Below are positions 21,112 to 27,872 of a DNA stretch of 64,000 nucleotides, piece by piece. A program made the position numbers and the translations under genes. Under the pieces are notes generated by a model that was not told the DNA's origin, did no database searches, and saw only the letters and a program-made list of their open reading frames with translations. This DNA is from Flavobacterium sp. FEMGT703F (GTDB taxonomy: Bacteria > Bacteroidota > Bacteroidia > Flavobacteriales > Flavobacteriaceae): the NCBI GenBank assembly GCA_002786385.1, contig PGCN01000012.1, forward strand, positions 124,001-188,000. Direction: 5' to 3'. Each line of letters opens with the position of its first letter. Positions within the stretch are counted from its first letter, which is position 1.

Positions 21112-21155
21112 AAAAATGGTTTAGGCCCTTGGACGCATTGTCCAAGGCCTAAACC
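21112..21155 (-). terminator. Attenuator-like hairpin between rplL and rpoB
   Basis: Arms GGTTTAGGCCCTTGGAC (21118-21134) and GTCCAAGGCCTAAACC (21140-21155) pair almost perfectly with a five-base loop. On the minus strand they are followed by ATTTTTC. The position matches the partial terminator between rplL and rpoB known from Escherichia coli; that it acts as an attenuator here is inference. I saw no clear TANNTTTG promoter between it and rpoB. Confidence 0.75.
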
Positions 21156-21177
21156 TAGTTTTCAAACCGGTGTTGGA

Positions 21178-21549
21178 TTATTTTAACTCAACAACAGCTC
21201 CAGCTTCTTCTAAAGATTTTTTCAAACCTTCAGCTTCTGCTTTAGATACTCCTTCTTTGATGTTTGACGGCGCGCCATCAACGATATCTTTTGCTTCTTT
21301 CAAGCCAAGACCTGTTAATTCTTTTACAGCTTTAACTACTGCTAATTTAGAAGCACCAGCATCTTTCAATACTACTGTGAATTCTGTTTGCTCTTCAGCA
21401 GCTTCAGCACCACCACCACCAGCAGCAACTACTACTGCAGCAGCAGCAGGCTCGATACCGTACTCATCTTTTAATATTGTAGCTAAATCATTAACTTCTT
21501 TTACTGTTAAGTTAACTAATTGTTCTGCGAATTGTTTTAAATCTGCCAT
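21178..21549 (-). CDS. rplL: Ribosomal protein bL12 (L7/L12)
   Basis: The 123-residue stalk protein that recruits translational GTPases to the ribosome. It has an N-terminal dimerisation helix ([20 protein letters not shown]), an Ala/Gly-rich hinge (about 33-50, [15 protein letters not shown]) and the conserved C-terminal domain with KTEFTVVL-type sequence and [15 protein letters not shown]. The hinge is Ala/Gly-rich as usual. It follows rplJ by 55 bases with an A-rich leader and no Shine-Dalgarno sequence, as usual in this phylum. Confidence 0.97.
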   Translation of the reverse strand: MADLKQFAEQLVNLTVKEVNDLATILKDEYGIEPAAAAVVVAAGGGGAEAAEEQTEFTVVLKDAGASKLAVVKAVKELTGLGLKEAKDIVDGAPSNIKEGVSKAEAEGLKKSLEEAGAVVELK

Positions 21550-21604
21550 TTTTTCTATCGTTTAAAATGTTCTTTTTTAATATTTATTTTTTAGTCTGCT
21601 CTAA

Positions 21605-22108
21605 TTATTCTGCTGCAGCTTCTCCTTTTTGCTCAGCATTGTTTAACAAAGCTGAAAGGATGCGTTTAGCAGGCGATTGAAGTAATCCGATGATTTCACC
21701 GATAACTTCTTCTTTAGATTTAAGGGAAGCTAAGCTATCTAATAAGTTATCTCCGATGTAGATCTCTTGGTTGATGTAAGCCCCTTTGAATACCGGTTTA
21801 TCCGATTTCTTTCTAAAGTCTTTAATGATTTTTGCAGGAGCATTAGCCACATCAGCCATAAAAACTGATGAGTTACCCTTTAATACTGATGGTAAATCTC
21901 CGTAATCATTAGTTGAAGCTTCCATTGCTTTTTCAAGCAAAGTATTTTTAACAACTTCTAATTTAATTCCGGCTTTGAAACAAGCTCTCCTTAAATTGGA
22001 AGTAGTTTCAGCGTCTAAACCTGATGTATCTGCAATGTAAATAATATTAGTTTCAGCCAACTTTGCAGTTAAATCTTCTATCGCGATTGATTTTTCTTCT
22101 CTTGTCAT
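21605..22108 (-). CDS. rplJ: Ribosomal protein uL10
   Basis: The 167-residue protein that anchors L7/L12 dimers to the 23S rRNA at the stalk base. The N-terminal RNA-binding domain shows GLDAETTSNLRRACFKAGI and VVKNTLLEKA, and the C-terminal helix ends in an Ala/Glu tail (EQKGEAAAE). Length is normal. It starts 23 bases after rplA. That spacer is too short for an E. coli-like L10 leader structure, so translational autoregulation by such a leader is unlikely here. Confidence 0.96.
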   Translation of the reverse strand: MTREEKSIAIEDLTAKLAETNIIYIADTSGLDAETTSNLRRACFKAGIKLEVVKNTLLEKAMEASTNDYGDLPSVLKGNSSVFMADVANAPAKIIKDFRKKSDKPVFKGAYINQEIYIGDNLLDSLASLKSKEEVIGEIIGLLQSPAKRILSALLNNAEQKGEAAAE

Positions 22109-22131
22109 AATAAAATATGTTTAACTACCAA

Positions 22132-22821
22132 TTATACAGCTTTAGGATCTAAAGCGATAGCAGGACTCATAGTACTTGACAAGTGGATAGACTTGATGTA
22201 AGTACCTTTAGCTGCAGTTGGTTTTAATTTAACTAATGTTTGAATAATTTCGTGAGCGTTATCTACAATTTTATCAGCGTCGAAAGAGATTCTTCCGATA
22301 CCGGCATGTACGATTCCGGTTTTATCCACTTTGAAGTCGATTTTACCCGCTTTAACTTCAGCAACAGCTTTACCAATTTCCATAGTAACTGTTCCAGTTT
22401 TAGGGTTTGGCATTAAACCTCTTGGTCCTAACACACGTCCTAAAGGTCCTAATTTACCCATGATAGCCGGCATAGTGATGATAACATCAACATCTGTCCA
22501 ACCATCTTTAATTTTTTGAAGGTAATCGTCTAATCCAACGAAATCAGCTCCGGCTGCTTTAGCTTCAGCTTCTTTGTCCGGAGTAACTAAAGCTAATACT
22601 TTAGTATCTTTACCGGTTCCGTGAGGAAGGGTTACAACACCTCTTACCATTTGATTTGCTTTTCTTGGATCAACACCTAAACGAACAGCAATATCTACTG
22701 ACTCATCAAATTTTGCAGAAGCAACTGTTTTCAATAAAGATGAAGCATCTTTTAAAGAATACAATTTATTTTTCTCAATTTTTGAAGCAGCCTCTTTTTG
22801 TTTTTTTGTCAATTTTGCCAT
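22132..22821 (-). CDS. rplA: Ribosomal protein uL1
   Basis: The 229-residue L1-stalk protein, which binds 23S rRNA and moves with the deacylated tRNA. Visible blocks are the N-terminal [38 protein letters not shown] (quoted as [12 protein letters not shown]), the [21 protein letters not shown] core (quoted as [15 protein letters not shown]) and a C-terminal [11 protein letters not shown]. It is complete and of normal length. It starts only 3 bases after rplK, which implies translational coupling. Confidence 0.97.
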   Translation of the reverse strand: MAKLTKKQKEAASKIEKNKLYSLKDASSLLKTVASAKFDESVDIAVRLGVDPRKANQMVRGVVTLPHGTGKDTKVLALVTPDKEAEAKAAGADFVGLDDYLQKIKDGWTDVDVIITMPAIMGKLGPLGRVLGPRGLMPNPKTGTVTMEIGKAVAEVKAGKIDFKVDKTGIVHAGIGRISFDADKIVDNAHEIIQTLVKLKPTAAKGTYIKSIHLSSTMSPAIALDPKAV

Positions 22822-22824
22822 GTC

Positions 22825-23271
22825 TTATCCTTTGTTTAGAGGAGAATCTCCAGTTACAGTTAATCCCATTGATCTAGCTGTTCCAGCAACCATGCTCATA
22901 GCAGATTCGATAGTGAATGCATTTAAATCTGGCATTTTGTCCTCTGCAATCGTTTTGATTTGGTCCCAAGAAACGTTACCAACTTTACGACGATTAGGCT
23001 CTCCTGAACCGGATTTAATTTTAGCAGCATCCAATAACTGAATTGCAGCAGGCGGAGTTTTCACGACAAAATCAAATGATTTGTCTTTGTACACGGTAAT
23101 TTGTACCGGTAACACTTTGCCAGGTTGATCTTGGGTTCTAGCATTAAATTGCTTACAGAACTCCATGATGTTAACCCCAGCAGCTCCCAAAGCAGGTCCA
23201 ACCGGTGGCGACGGGTTCGCAGCACCTCCCTTAACTTGTAGTTTAACTACTTTACTAATTTCTTTAGCCAT
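22825..23271 (-). CDS. rplK: Ribosomal protein uL11
   Basis: The 148-residue protein of the GTPase-associated centre, the binding region of thiopeptides and RelA in the family. The proline-rich [21 protein letters not shown] hinge region (about 19-39, quoted in part as [19 protein letters not shown]) and the C-terminal RNA-binding helices with GTARSMGL are intact. It is followed at once by rplA. The start is preceded by an A/T-rich leader without Shine-Dalgarno sequence. The gap to nusG is 71 bases. Confidence 0.97.
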   Translation of the reverse strand: MAKEISKVVKLQVKGGAANPSPPVGPALGAAGVNIMEFCKQFNARTQDQPGKVLPVQITVYKDKSFDFVVKTPPAAIQLLDAAKIKSGSGEPNRRKVGNVSWDQIKTIAEDKMPDLNAFTIESAMSMVAGTARSMGLTVTGDSPLNKG

Positions 23272-23342
23272 TTCTTAAAAAAAAATTTTGCATCTCTCAA
23301 TTGGAAGCGATTGACGCGGGTTATAATGTATGTAACAAAAAA

Positions 23343-23894
23343 TTATACTTTTTCAACTTGCATAAAACTCAATTCTAATGGTGTTTTTCTACCGAAGATT
23401 TTTACCATTACTTCAAGCTTACGCTTTTCTTCATTGATTTTATCAATAGTTCCGTTGAAACCATTGAAAGGACCATCAATTACCTTAATTGTTTCGCCAA
23501 CAGTGAAAGGAATATTCTGAGTATCAGTATTCACCGCCAACTCATCTACTTTTCCTAGCATTCTGTTCACTTCTGACAAACGCAATGGCACAGGATCTCC
23601 TCCTTTTACTTCACCTAAAAAACCAATTACACCGGTAATCGATTTGATGATGTGAGGAATTTCCCCAACCAAATTAGCTTCTATCATTACATAGCCAGGA
23701 AAATATACTTTGTCCTTAGCTATCTTTTTTCCATCTCTAACCTGTACCACTTTTTCAGTAGGGACAAGCACTTGAGAGATGTAATCTGACATGCCTAACC
23801 TGTTAATCTCAGTTTCAATATAAGCTTTCACTTTATTTTCCTGACCACTAACAGCTCTTACGACATACCATTTTTTTAAATTAATATCAGCCAT
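23343..23894 (-). CDS. nusG: Transcription termination/antitermination factor NusG
   Basis: A 183-residue NusG with the NGN domain (KKWYVVRAVSGQENKVKAYI at the N terminus, FPGYVMIEANLVGE in the middle) and a C-terminal KOW domain (FTVGETIKVIDGPFNGFNG, about 125-143). NusG binds the clamp helices of beta' and controls pausing, and links RNA polymerase to the ribosome in the family. Length is normal, with no insertion. It is encoded 9 bases after secE and before rplK, the conserved order. Confidence 0.97.
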   Translation of the reverse strand: MADINLKKWYVVRAVSGQENKVKAYIETEINRLGMSDYISQVLVPTEKVVQVRDGKKIAKDKVYFPGYVMIEANLVGEIPHIIKSITGVIGFLGEVKGGDPVPLRLSEVNRMLGKVDELAVNTDTQNIPFTVGETIKVIDGPFNGFNGTIDKINEEKRKLEVMVKIFGRKTPLELSFMQVEKV

Positions 23895-23903
23895 TTCAGT
23901 ATA

Positions 23904-24101
23904 TTAAGAATTTAACCATGTAAAGAATCCAGCAATAACTTTCGCACAAGCTTCATCAACTCCCCACGTAGCTAGAGCACAAACAACTGAAAATACAGCT
24001 ACCACAATAGTGTATCTTTGAACCTCAGCCCATTCCGGCCAAGTAACATTTGTTTTCAATTCTTCAAATGCTTCTGATATATAGTTAACAATTTTTGCCA
24101 T
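23904..24101 (-). CDS. secE: Preprotein translocase subunit SecE
   Basis: A 65-residue single-span SecE. The sequence KIVNYISEAFEELKTNVTWP is the typical amphipathic helix with the conserved TWP, followed by one transmembrane helix (YTIVVAVFSVVCALATWGVD). SecE clamps SecY in the Sec translocon. The frame continues upstream to 24146, but that would run into the tRNA-Trp gene, so the ATG at 24101 is the right start. It lies between tRNA-Trp and nusG. Confidence 0.95.
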   Translation of the reverse strand: MAKIVNYISEAFEELKTNVTWPEWAEVQRYTIVVAVFSVVCALATWGVDEACAKVIAGFFTWLNS

Positions 24102-24116
24102 TGTATATTTTTTTTG

Positions 24117-24187
24117 CACGGGCGGGAGGATTCGAACCACCATCAACGGTTTTGGAGACCGCTATTCTACCCTTGAACTACGCCCGT
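24117..24187 (-). tRNA. tRNA-Trp (CCA)
   Basis: Reading on the minus strand, the 71-base cloverleaf starts ACGGGCG and closes with CGCCCGT plus discriminator G. The anticodon loop CTCCAAA (anticodon CCA at 24155-24153) and the TTCGAAT T-loop are present. The 3' CCA is not encoded. It lies between tuf and secE, as in many bacteria, only a few bases after the tuf terminator-like hairpin. Confidence 0.95.
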
Positions 24188-24193
24188 TTCATT

Positions 24194-24226
24194 AAAAACC
24201 AGTGTCGCCTTGACTGACGACACTGG
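24194..24226 (-). terminator. Terminator-like hairpin after tuf
   Basis: Perfect 9-bp stem CCAGTGTCG/CGACACTGG (24199-24207 with 24218-24226), followed on the minus strand by five T and then, seven bases on, by the tRNA-Trp 5' end. It may end most tuf transcripts while letting some pass into tRNA-Trp-secE-nusG. I see no separate promoter in the short gap. Confidence 0.85.
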
Positions 24227-24245
24227 TAATTTATTTACTAAATAA

Positions 24246-25433
24246 TTAGTCTAAAATTTCAGTTACCTGACCAGCACCAACTGTTCTACCACCTTCACGG
24301 ATAGCGAAACGTAAACCTACGTTTAATGCAATTGGGCTTAACAAGCTTACTTCAATAGTTAAGTTATCACCTGGCATTACCATCTCTACACCTGCTGGTA
24401 AAGAAATAACTCCTGTTACGTCAGTTGTACGTACGTAGAACTGTGGACGGTAGTTATTGTGGAATGGCGTGTGACGACCACCTTCTTCTTTTTTCAAGAT
24501 ATAAACCTCAGCTTTGAATTTAGCGTGTGGTTTTACTGAACCTGGTTTACAAATAACCATACCTCTTTTGATATCAGCTTTATCGATACCTCTTAACAAA
24601 AGACCTACGTTATCTCCAGCTTCACCTCTGTCAAGGATTTTACGGAACATCTCAACTCCAGTGATTGTAGAAGTCAATTTGTCAGCTCCCATACCGATAA
24701 TTTCTACCGGATCTCCAGTATTAGCAACTCCAGTTTCGATACGACCTGTAGCAACAGTTCCACGACCTGTAATTGTAAATACGTCCTCAACAGGCATCAA
24801 GAATGGTTTAGCATTGTCACGTACCGGCTCTTCGATCCAGTTGTCAACAGCTTCCATCAATTCGATGATTTTTGGTACCCAGTTAGGGTCATTGTTCAAT
24901 CCACCTAAAGCAGAACCTTGAACTACAGGACCATTGTCTCCATCATATTCATAGAAAGACAATAAGTCTCTGATTTCCATTTCTACTAATTCTAATAATT
25001 CCGGATCGTCAACCATGTCCACTTTGTTCATGAATACAACGATTCTAGGAATACCTACCTGACGTCCTAAAAGGATGTGCTCACGAGTTTGCGGCATTGG
25101 TCCGTCAGTTGCAGCTACTACTAAGATAGCACCGTCCATTTGAGCAGCACCAGTAACCATGTTCTTAACGTAATCCGCGTGACCTGGACAGTCAACGTGA
25201 GCGTAGTGACGGTTAGCAGTTTCGTACTCAACGTGTGAAGTGTTGATAGTAATACCTCTTTCTTTTTCTTCCGGAGCGTTATCAATTTGATCAAATGATT
25301 TCGCTTGACAGTAACCTGCATCAGACAATACTTTAGTAATTGCTGCAGTTAAAGTAGTTTTTCCGTGGTCTACGTGTCCAATTGTACCTATGTTAAGGTG
25401 TGGCTTGGTACGACTAAAATTTTCTTTTGCCAT
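24246..25433 (-). CDS. tuf: Elongation factor Tu
   Basis: A 395-residue EF-Tu, the GTPase that delivers aminoacyl-tRNA to the ribosome. The G motifs are visible: [10 protein letters not shown] (G1), a switch I region with [14 protein letters not shown] (G3), NKVD (G4) and GSAL (G5). Domains II and III follow with [11 protein letters not shown] and [16 protein letters not shown]. Length and sequence are normal. Codon use is strongly biased, as expected for a highly expressed gene. It is preceded by three tRNA genes, followed by a strong hairpin and tRNA-Trp, and its leader is A-rich without Shine-Dalgarno sequence. Confidence 0.98.
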   Translation of the reverse strand: MAKENFSRTKPHLNIGTIGHVDHGKTTLTAAITKVLSDAGYCQAKSFDQIDNAPEEKERGITINTSHVEYETANRHYAHVDCPGHADYVKNMVTGAAQMDGAILVVAATDGPMPQTREHILLGRQVGIPRIVVFMNKVDMVDDPELLELVEMEIRDLLSFYEYDGDNGPVVQGSALGGLNNDPNWVPKIIELMEAVDNWIEEPVRDNAKPFLMPVEDVFTITGRGTVATGRIETGVANTGDPVEIIGMGADKLTSTITGVEMFRKILDRGEAGDNVGLLLRGIDKADIKRGMVICKPGSVKPHAKFKAEVYILKKEEGGRHTPFHNNYRPQFYVRTTDVTGVISLPAGVEMVMPGDNLTIEVSLLSPIALNVGLRFAIREGGRTVGAGQVTEILD

Positions 25434-25488
25434 TTTACTTAATTTTTAATCTTAGTTTATATATTAGTGTTCAAATTTTACAATTTTG

Positions 25489-25560
25489 AGCCAACTACGG
25501 GATTTGAACCCGTGACCTCTTCCTTACCAAGGAAGCACTCTACCCCTGAGCTAAGTCGGC
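25489..25560 (-). tRNA. tRNA-Thr (GGT)
   Basis: A 72-base cloverleaf on the minus strand, starting GCCGACT and ending AGTTGGC plus discriminator T. Anticodon stem CTTCC/GGAAG with loop TTGGTAA gives anticodon GGT. The T-loop GGTTCAAATCC is typical. It is the last tRNA before tuf. Confidence 0.95.
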
Positions 25561-25775
25561 TTGTACCAGCTTAGAAGTTAAACCTCAGAATTCAGAAACT
25601 TCCAAACCCTTATTGCTAAACTCCAATCATTTTGAATCCTCAACACATGGTTGAATTTCCAATTTTAGAATACCACCTTTTAAGTGATAATCCTGATAAG
25701 GTGATGCCTTATCCAAGCTTTAAATCTGAATTTACTCGAAAGCAAAATCTCGGATAAATTCCTATTCAAAGTTAG
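25561..25775. other. 215-base gap between two tRNA genes
   Basis: In many bacteria a tRNA-Gly gene sits here between tRNA-Tyr and tRNA-Thr. I see no cloverleaf in this gap, only A+T-rich sequence with a small hairpin GATAAGG/CCTTATC (25695-25713). Confidence 0.55.
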
Positions 25776-25857
25776 TGGGGAGAGCAGGATTCGAACCTGC
25801 GAAGATGTAATCAGCGGATTTACAGTCCGCCCTCGTTGGCCGCTTGAGTATCTCCCC
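25776..25857 (-). tRNA. tRNA-Tyr (GTA)
   Basis: An 82-base type II tRNA on the minus strand with a long variable arm. The acceptor stem is GGGGAGA/TCTCCCC with discriminator A. The anticodon loop CTGTAAA gives anticodon GTA. Confidence 0.95.
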
Positions 25858-25891
25858 TAACCTTTTTATTTTCAATACTATAAAAGAACCG

Positions 25892-25965
25892 AGCCGATGG
25901 AGGGACTCGAACCCACGACCTGCTGATTACAAATCAGCTGCTCTAGCCAACTGAGCTACACCGGC
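25892..25965 (-). tRNA. tRNA-Thr (TGT)
   Basis: A 74-base cloverleaf on the minus strand, starting GCCGGTG and closing with CATCGGC plus discriminator T. Anticodon stem GCTGA/TCAGC with loop TTTGTAA gives anticodon TGT. It is the first gene of the tRNA-tuf unit. Confidence 0.95.
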
Positions 25966-25970
25966 AACAA

Positions 25971-25999
25971 TAAAAAAAGTCCGCTATTTCTAACGGACT
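25971..25999 (-). terminator. Terminator of hpf
   Basis: Stem AGTCCG/CGGACT with a 10-base loop and, on the minus strand, seven T. It lies between hpf and the first tRNA and overlaps the predicted transcript start of the tRNA-tuf unit. Confidence 0.8.
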
Positions 26000-26000
26000 G

Positions 26001-26030
26001 CAAATGTAGGCATTTTATCTTTTAATCAAA
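26001..26030 (-). promoter_or_regulatory. Promoter of the tRNA-Thr/Tyr/Thr-tuf unit
   Basis: On the minus strand TTTG is followed by 18 bases and TACATTTG (26008-26001), an exact match to the Bacteroidota consensus. The predicted start is near 25995, just after the hpf coding end and at the foot of the hpf terminator hairpin. Confidence 0.75.
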
Positions 26031-26053
26031 ACATTTTTGAAAAAATTTTCATC

Positions 26054-26356
26054 TTAGGTATGTGCTCTGATTTTTTCTTTCCTTTTTACCAATAATCGCT
26101 CCAAGGATTCTGAGGATAATTCTACCGCTTCCTCAAAAGTTTTACATTGTTTTTTTACCACAAAATCATCTCCGGGAACATGAATTTTCACCTCTACAAT
26201 TTTATTTTCCTTCTCACTAGTGTTGTCTACCTTCAAAAAAACATCTGAAGAAACGACTTTGTCGTAGAATTTTTCGAGTTTACCTAATCTTTCATTGATA
26301 AAATCAACCAGCTTTCTGTCGACAGTAAAGTTTACTGCATGAACATTTACCTTCAT
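26054..26356 (-). CDS. hpf: Ribosome hibernation-promoting factor, short form
   Basis: A 100-residue protein of the HPF/RaiA (YfiA) family, which binds the 30S decoding region in non-growing cells and blocks tRNA and mRNA binding. The sequence matches the short-form fold: KVNVHAVNFTVDRKLVDFI at the start, a central NKIVEVKIHVPGDDFVVKK strand pair, and a helix with FEEAVELSSESLERLLVKRK. There is no C-terminal dimerisation domain, so ribosome dimerisation, if it occurs, needs another factor. It lies 32 bases downstream of the xerC-like gene. Confidence 0.92.
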   Translation of the reverse strand: MKVNVHAVNFTVDRKLVDFINERLGKLEKFYDKVVSSDVFLKVDNTSEKENKIVEVKIHVPGDDFVVKKQCKTFEEAVELSSESLERLLVKRKEKIRAHT

Positions 26357-26388
26357 AATACTATTTTTATTGATTAAACATGGTCGAA

Positions 26389-27285
26389 TTATTTTTGGTT
26401 TCTGGGATGCGCACTACCGTAGATTTTTTTTAGCTCTGCTAAACTACTATGTGTATAGACTTGGGTAGAAGCCAAACTGGAATGTCCTAATAATTCTTTA
26501 ACCGAATTAATATCTGCCCCATGATTCAAAAGATGCGTCGCAAATGTATGTCTTAAAATATGCGGACTCTTTTTTACCTTCTCTGAGACATTACTAAAGT
26601 AATAATTTATTAGCCGATAAACAAACGAATCGTTCAATTTAACGCCTTTTAACAATAGAAAAAAAGAGTCATCATCGATAATTCTCTGTAAACGTGACCT
26701 TTCGTCCAAATAAATCCTAATCTGATTTTGAACCACAGGCAAAACAGGAATGATTCTTTCCTTATTTCTCTTCCCTAACACTTTTATCGTTCCGTTGGAC
26801 AAATCAACATTGTGCAACTTTAGTCCTATCAGCTCTGCGCGTCGAATACCGGTAGTGTAAAACAAATCCACCACCAACTTGTCGCGCACACCTTCAAAAC
26901 CCTCCGGATACACAATTTGATTGAGTACCAAATCCAACTCTTTTTCCGAAAAGGGAATTTGAAGCTTCTTGGGAGATTTCAAGGCTTTGTGCTTGAGTAA
27001 CGGACTTGTTTCGATTTGCTTGGTCTTGAGCAAGAATTTGTAAAACGATTTTAAAGAAGATATCTTTCTGTTAATAGAACTATTGGATACACCGTCATCA
27101 GACAACGAAACTATCCAAGCACGAATTTGATTGTAGTTGACGCGAATTAAATCATCATCTTCAAAAGCACCTTTCAAAAAAGCCTGAAAAAAATCCAAGT
27201 CGTTCAAGTACGCGGTTACCGTATGTGGAGAATAGTTTTTCTCCAAACCCAAATAGTCCCGAAATCTAGCCTTGATACTTACCAT
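26389..27285 (-). CDS. Tyrosine recombinase of the XerC type
   Basis: A 298-residue site-specific recombinase. The SAM-like N-terminal DNA-binding domain (YLGLEKNYSPHTVTAYLNDL) is followed by the catalytic domain with TTGIRRAELIGL (first Arg), GKRNKERIIPV (Lys), HILRHTFATHLL (His, Arg), LLGHSSLASTQVYTH (His, Tyr). All catalytic residues are present. Length matches XerC/XerD, which resolve chromosome dimers at dif. I cannot tell which Xer it is, and no attachment site or mobile genes lie nearby. I choose the ATG at 27285 (MVSIKARFRDYL); an upstream alternative at 27306 would overlap the rpsU terminator. Confidence 0.93.
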   Translation of the reverse strand: MVSIKARFRDYLGLEKNYSPHTVTAYLNDLDFFQAFLKGAFEDDDLIRVNYNQIRAWIVSLSDDGVSNSSINRKISSLKSFYKFLLKTKQIETSPLLKHKALKSPKKLQIPFSEKELDLVLNQIVYPEGFEGVRDKLVVDLFYTTGIRRAELIGLKLHNVDLSNGTIKVLGKRNKERIIPVLPVVQNQIRIYLDERSRLQRIIDDDSFFLLLKGVKLNDSFVYRLINYYFSNVSEKVKKSPHILRHTFATHLLNHGADINSVKELLGHSSLASTQVYTHSSLAELKKIYGSAHPRNQK

Positions 27286-27334
27286 AAAAAAAACCGCTGA
27301 CCTCAAAGTTAAAAAACTTTAATGATCAGCGGTT
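27286..27334 (-). terminator. Terminator of rpsU
   Basis: Arms AACCGCTGA (27292-27300) and TCAGCGGTT (27326-27334) pair perfectly, with a nested AAAGTT/AACTTT stem inside. On the minus strand a T-run follows, ending right at the xerC-like start codon. Confidence 0.88.
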
Positions 27335-27355
27335 ATATCTTATCAGGAAATTAAC

Positions 27356-27550
27356 TTATCCTTCTAAATTGTCTCTCAATGTTTGAATATAAGCAGCTTT
27401 TTGAATTTGTGCTCTTCTCACTACTGATGGCTTAGTAAACGCCTGACGCGCTCTAAGTTGTCTTACAGTTCCGGTTTTATCGAATTTTCTCTTGTAGCGC
27501 TTTAATGCTCTATCAATGTTTTCTCCGTCTTTAATTGGTATAATCAACAT
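27356..27550 (-). CDS. rpsU: Ribosomal protein bS21
   Basis: The 64-residue small-subunit protein that sits next to the 3' end of 16S rRNA. The sequence shows IPIKDGENIDRALKRYKRKF and RQAFTKPSVVRRAQIQKAAY. In Flavobacterium, published structural work places bS21, with bS18 and bS6, where it hides the anti-Shine-Dalgarno sequence. The gene is unusual in this window because its start is preceded by AGGAGGTG at 27566-27559 with an 8-base spacer, while neighbours have no such site. That fits autoregulation in which ribosomes short of S21 prefer this message. A clear promoter precedes it at 27582-27612 and a terminator follows. Confidence in identity is high; regulation is inferred from the literature. 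Confidence 0.96.
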   Translation of the reverse strand: MLIIPIKDGENIDRALKRYKRKFDKTGTVRQLRARQAFTKPSVVRRAQIQKAAYIQTLRDNLEG

Positions 27551-27558
27551 AATTTAGA

Positions 27559-27566
27559 CACCTCCT
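27559..27566 (-). promoter_or_regulatory. Full-strength Shine-Dalgarno sequence of rpsU
   Basis: AGGAGGTG on the minus strand can pair over eight bases with the 16S rRNA anti-Shine-Dalgarno CACCTCCT, 8 bases before the ATG. I see nothing comparable in front of tuf, rplK, rplJ, rplL, nusG or rpoB. Confidence 0.9.
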
Positions 27567-27581
27567 CTCATTTAGTGGGTG

Positions 27582-27612
27582 CAAAAGTAACAATAATTTT
27601 GACTCGAACAAA
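27582..27612 (-). promoter_or_regulatory. Promoter of rpsU
   Basis: On the minus strand TTTG (27612-27609), a 19-base spacer and TACTTTTG (27589-27582) match the Bacteroidota consensus exactly. The leader would be about 25 bases and contains the Shine-Dalgarno sequence. Confidence 0.82.
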
Positions 27613-27670
27613 CAAATTTCAATTTGTTTTGGAAATAGGCGAAGCAATGATAAATTGTAAATTATTTTTT

Positions 27671-27787
27671 GGGCGTGCCGGTGCCTACAGCCATCATCTT
27701 GAATAGAAACCATTCACACAGCCACCGTCGGGCTGTACGTTGCAATCTTTTACTCCGTAAAAGGATTTCCTCTTCCATCCCTCACGC
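27671..27787 (-). ncRNA. Dispersed structured RNA-like element, copy D
   Basis: One of five related intergenic elements. On the minus strand it opens with GCGTGAGGGATGG and ends CACGCCC, with closing stem GCGTG/CACGC, hairpin GGAT/ATCC and central hairpin TTTTAC/GTAAAA. The core AAAAGATTGCAACG and AGCCCGAC are shared with the copy at 59155-59260. It lies between the acyl-CoA dehydrogenase gene and rpsU, upstream of the rpsU promoter. It has no T-run, so it is not a terminator. The Rfam Flavo-1 motif is a candidate identity that I could not check. Confidence 0.6.
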
Positions 27788-27812
27788 GAAAGTAAGGAAC
27801 AAGTGAAAAGAC

Positions 27813-27852
27813 AAAAGGGATAAGTAAAAAGTCATTTCAACTTATCCCTTTT
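27813..27852. terminator. Palindromic terminator after the acyl-CoA dehydrogenase gene
   Basis: A perfect 13-bp inverted repeat AAAAGGGATAAGT/ACTTATCCCTTTT around a 14-base loop. It would work on either strand and lies 20 bases after the minus-strand stop at 27873. It is related in sequence to the element at 33235-33340. Confidence 0.75.
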
Positions 27853-27872
27853 CCCTAATCCCTTATTTCTCA

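Noticed and set aside
26389-27285. Integrase marking a mobile element near the tRNA cluster
   Set aside because: It has XerC/XerD length and all its neighbours are housekeeping genes. No attachment duplication of the tRNA 3' ends is visible.
27531-27713. Small frame upstream of rpsU
   Set aside because: It overlaps the rpsU promoter and Shine-Dalgarno sequence and the structured element D, and has no domain.
27671-27787. Interpretation of the dispersed elements as terminators
   Set aside because: They end with CGCCC followed by A-rich sequence, with no T-run, and are on either strand relative to neighbouring genes.
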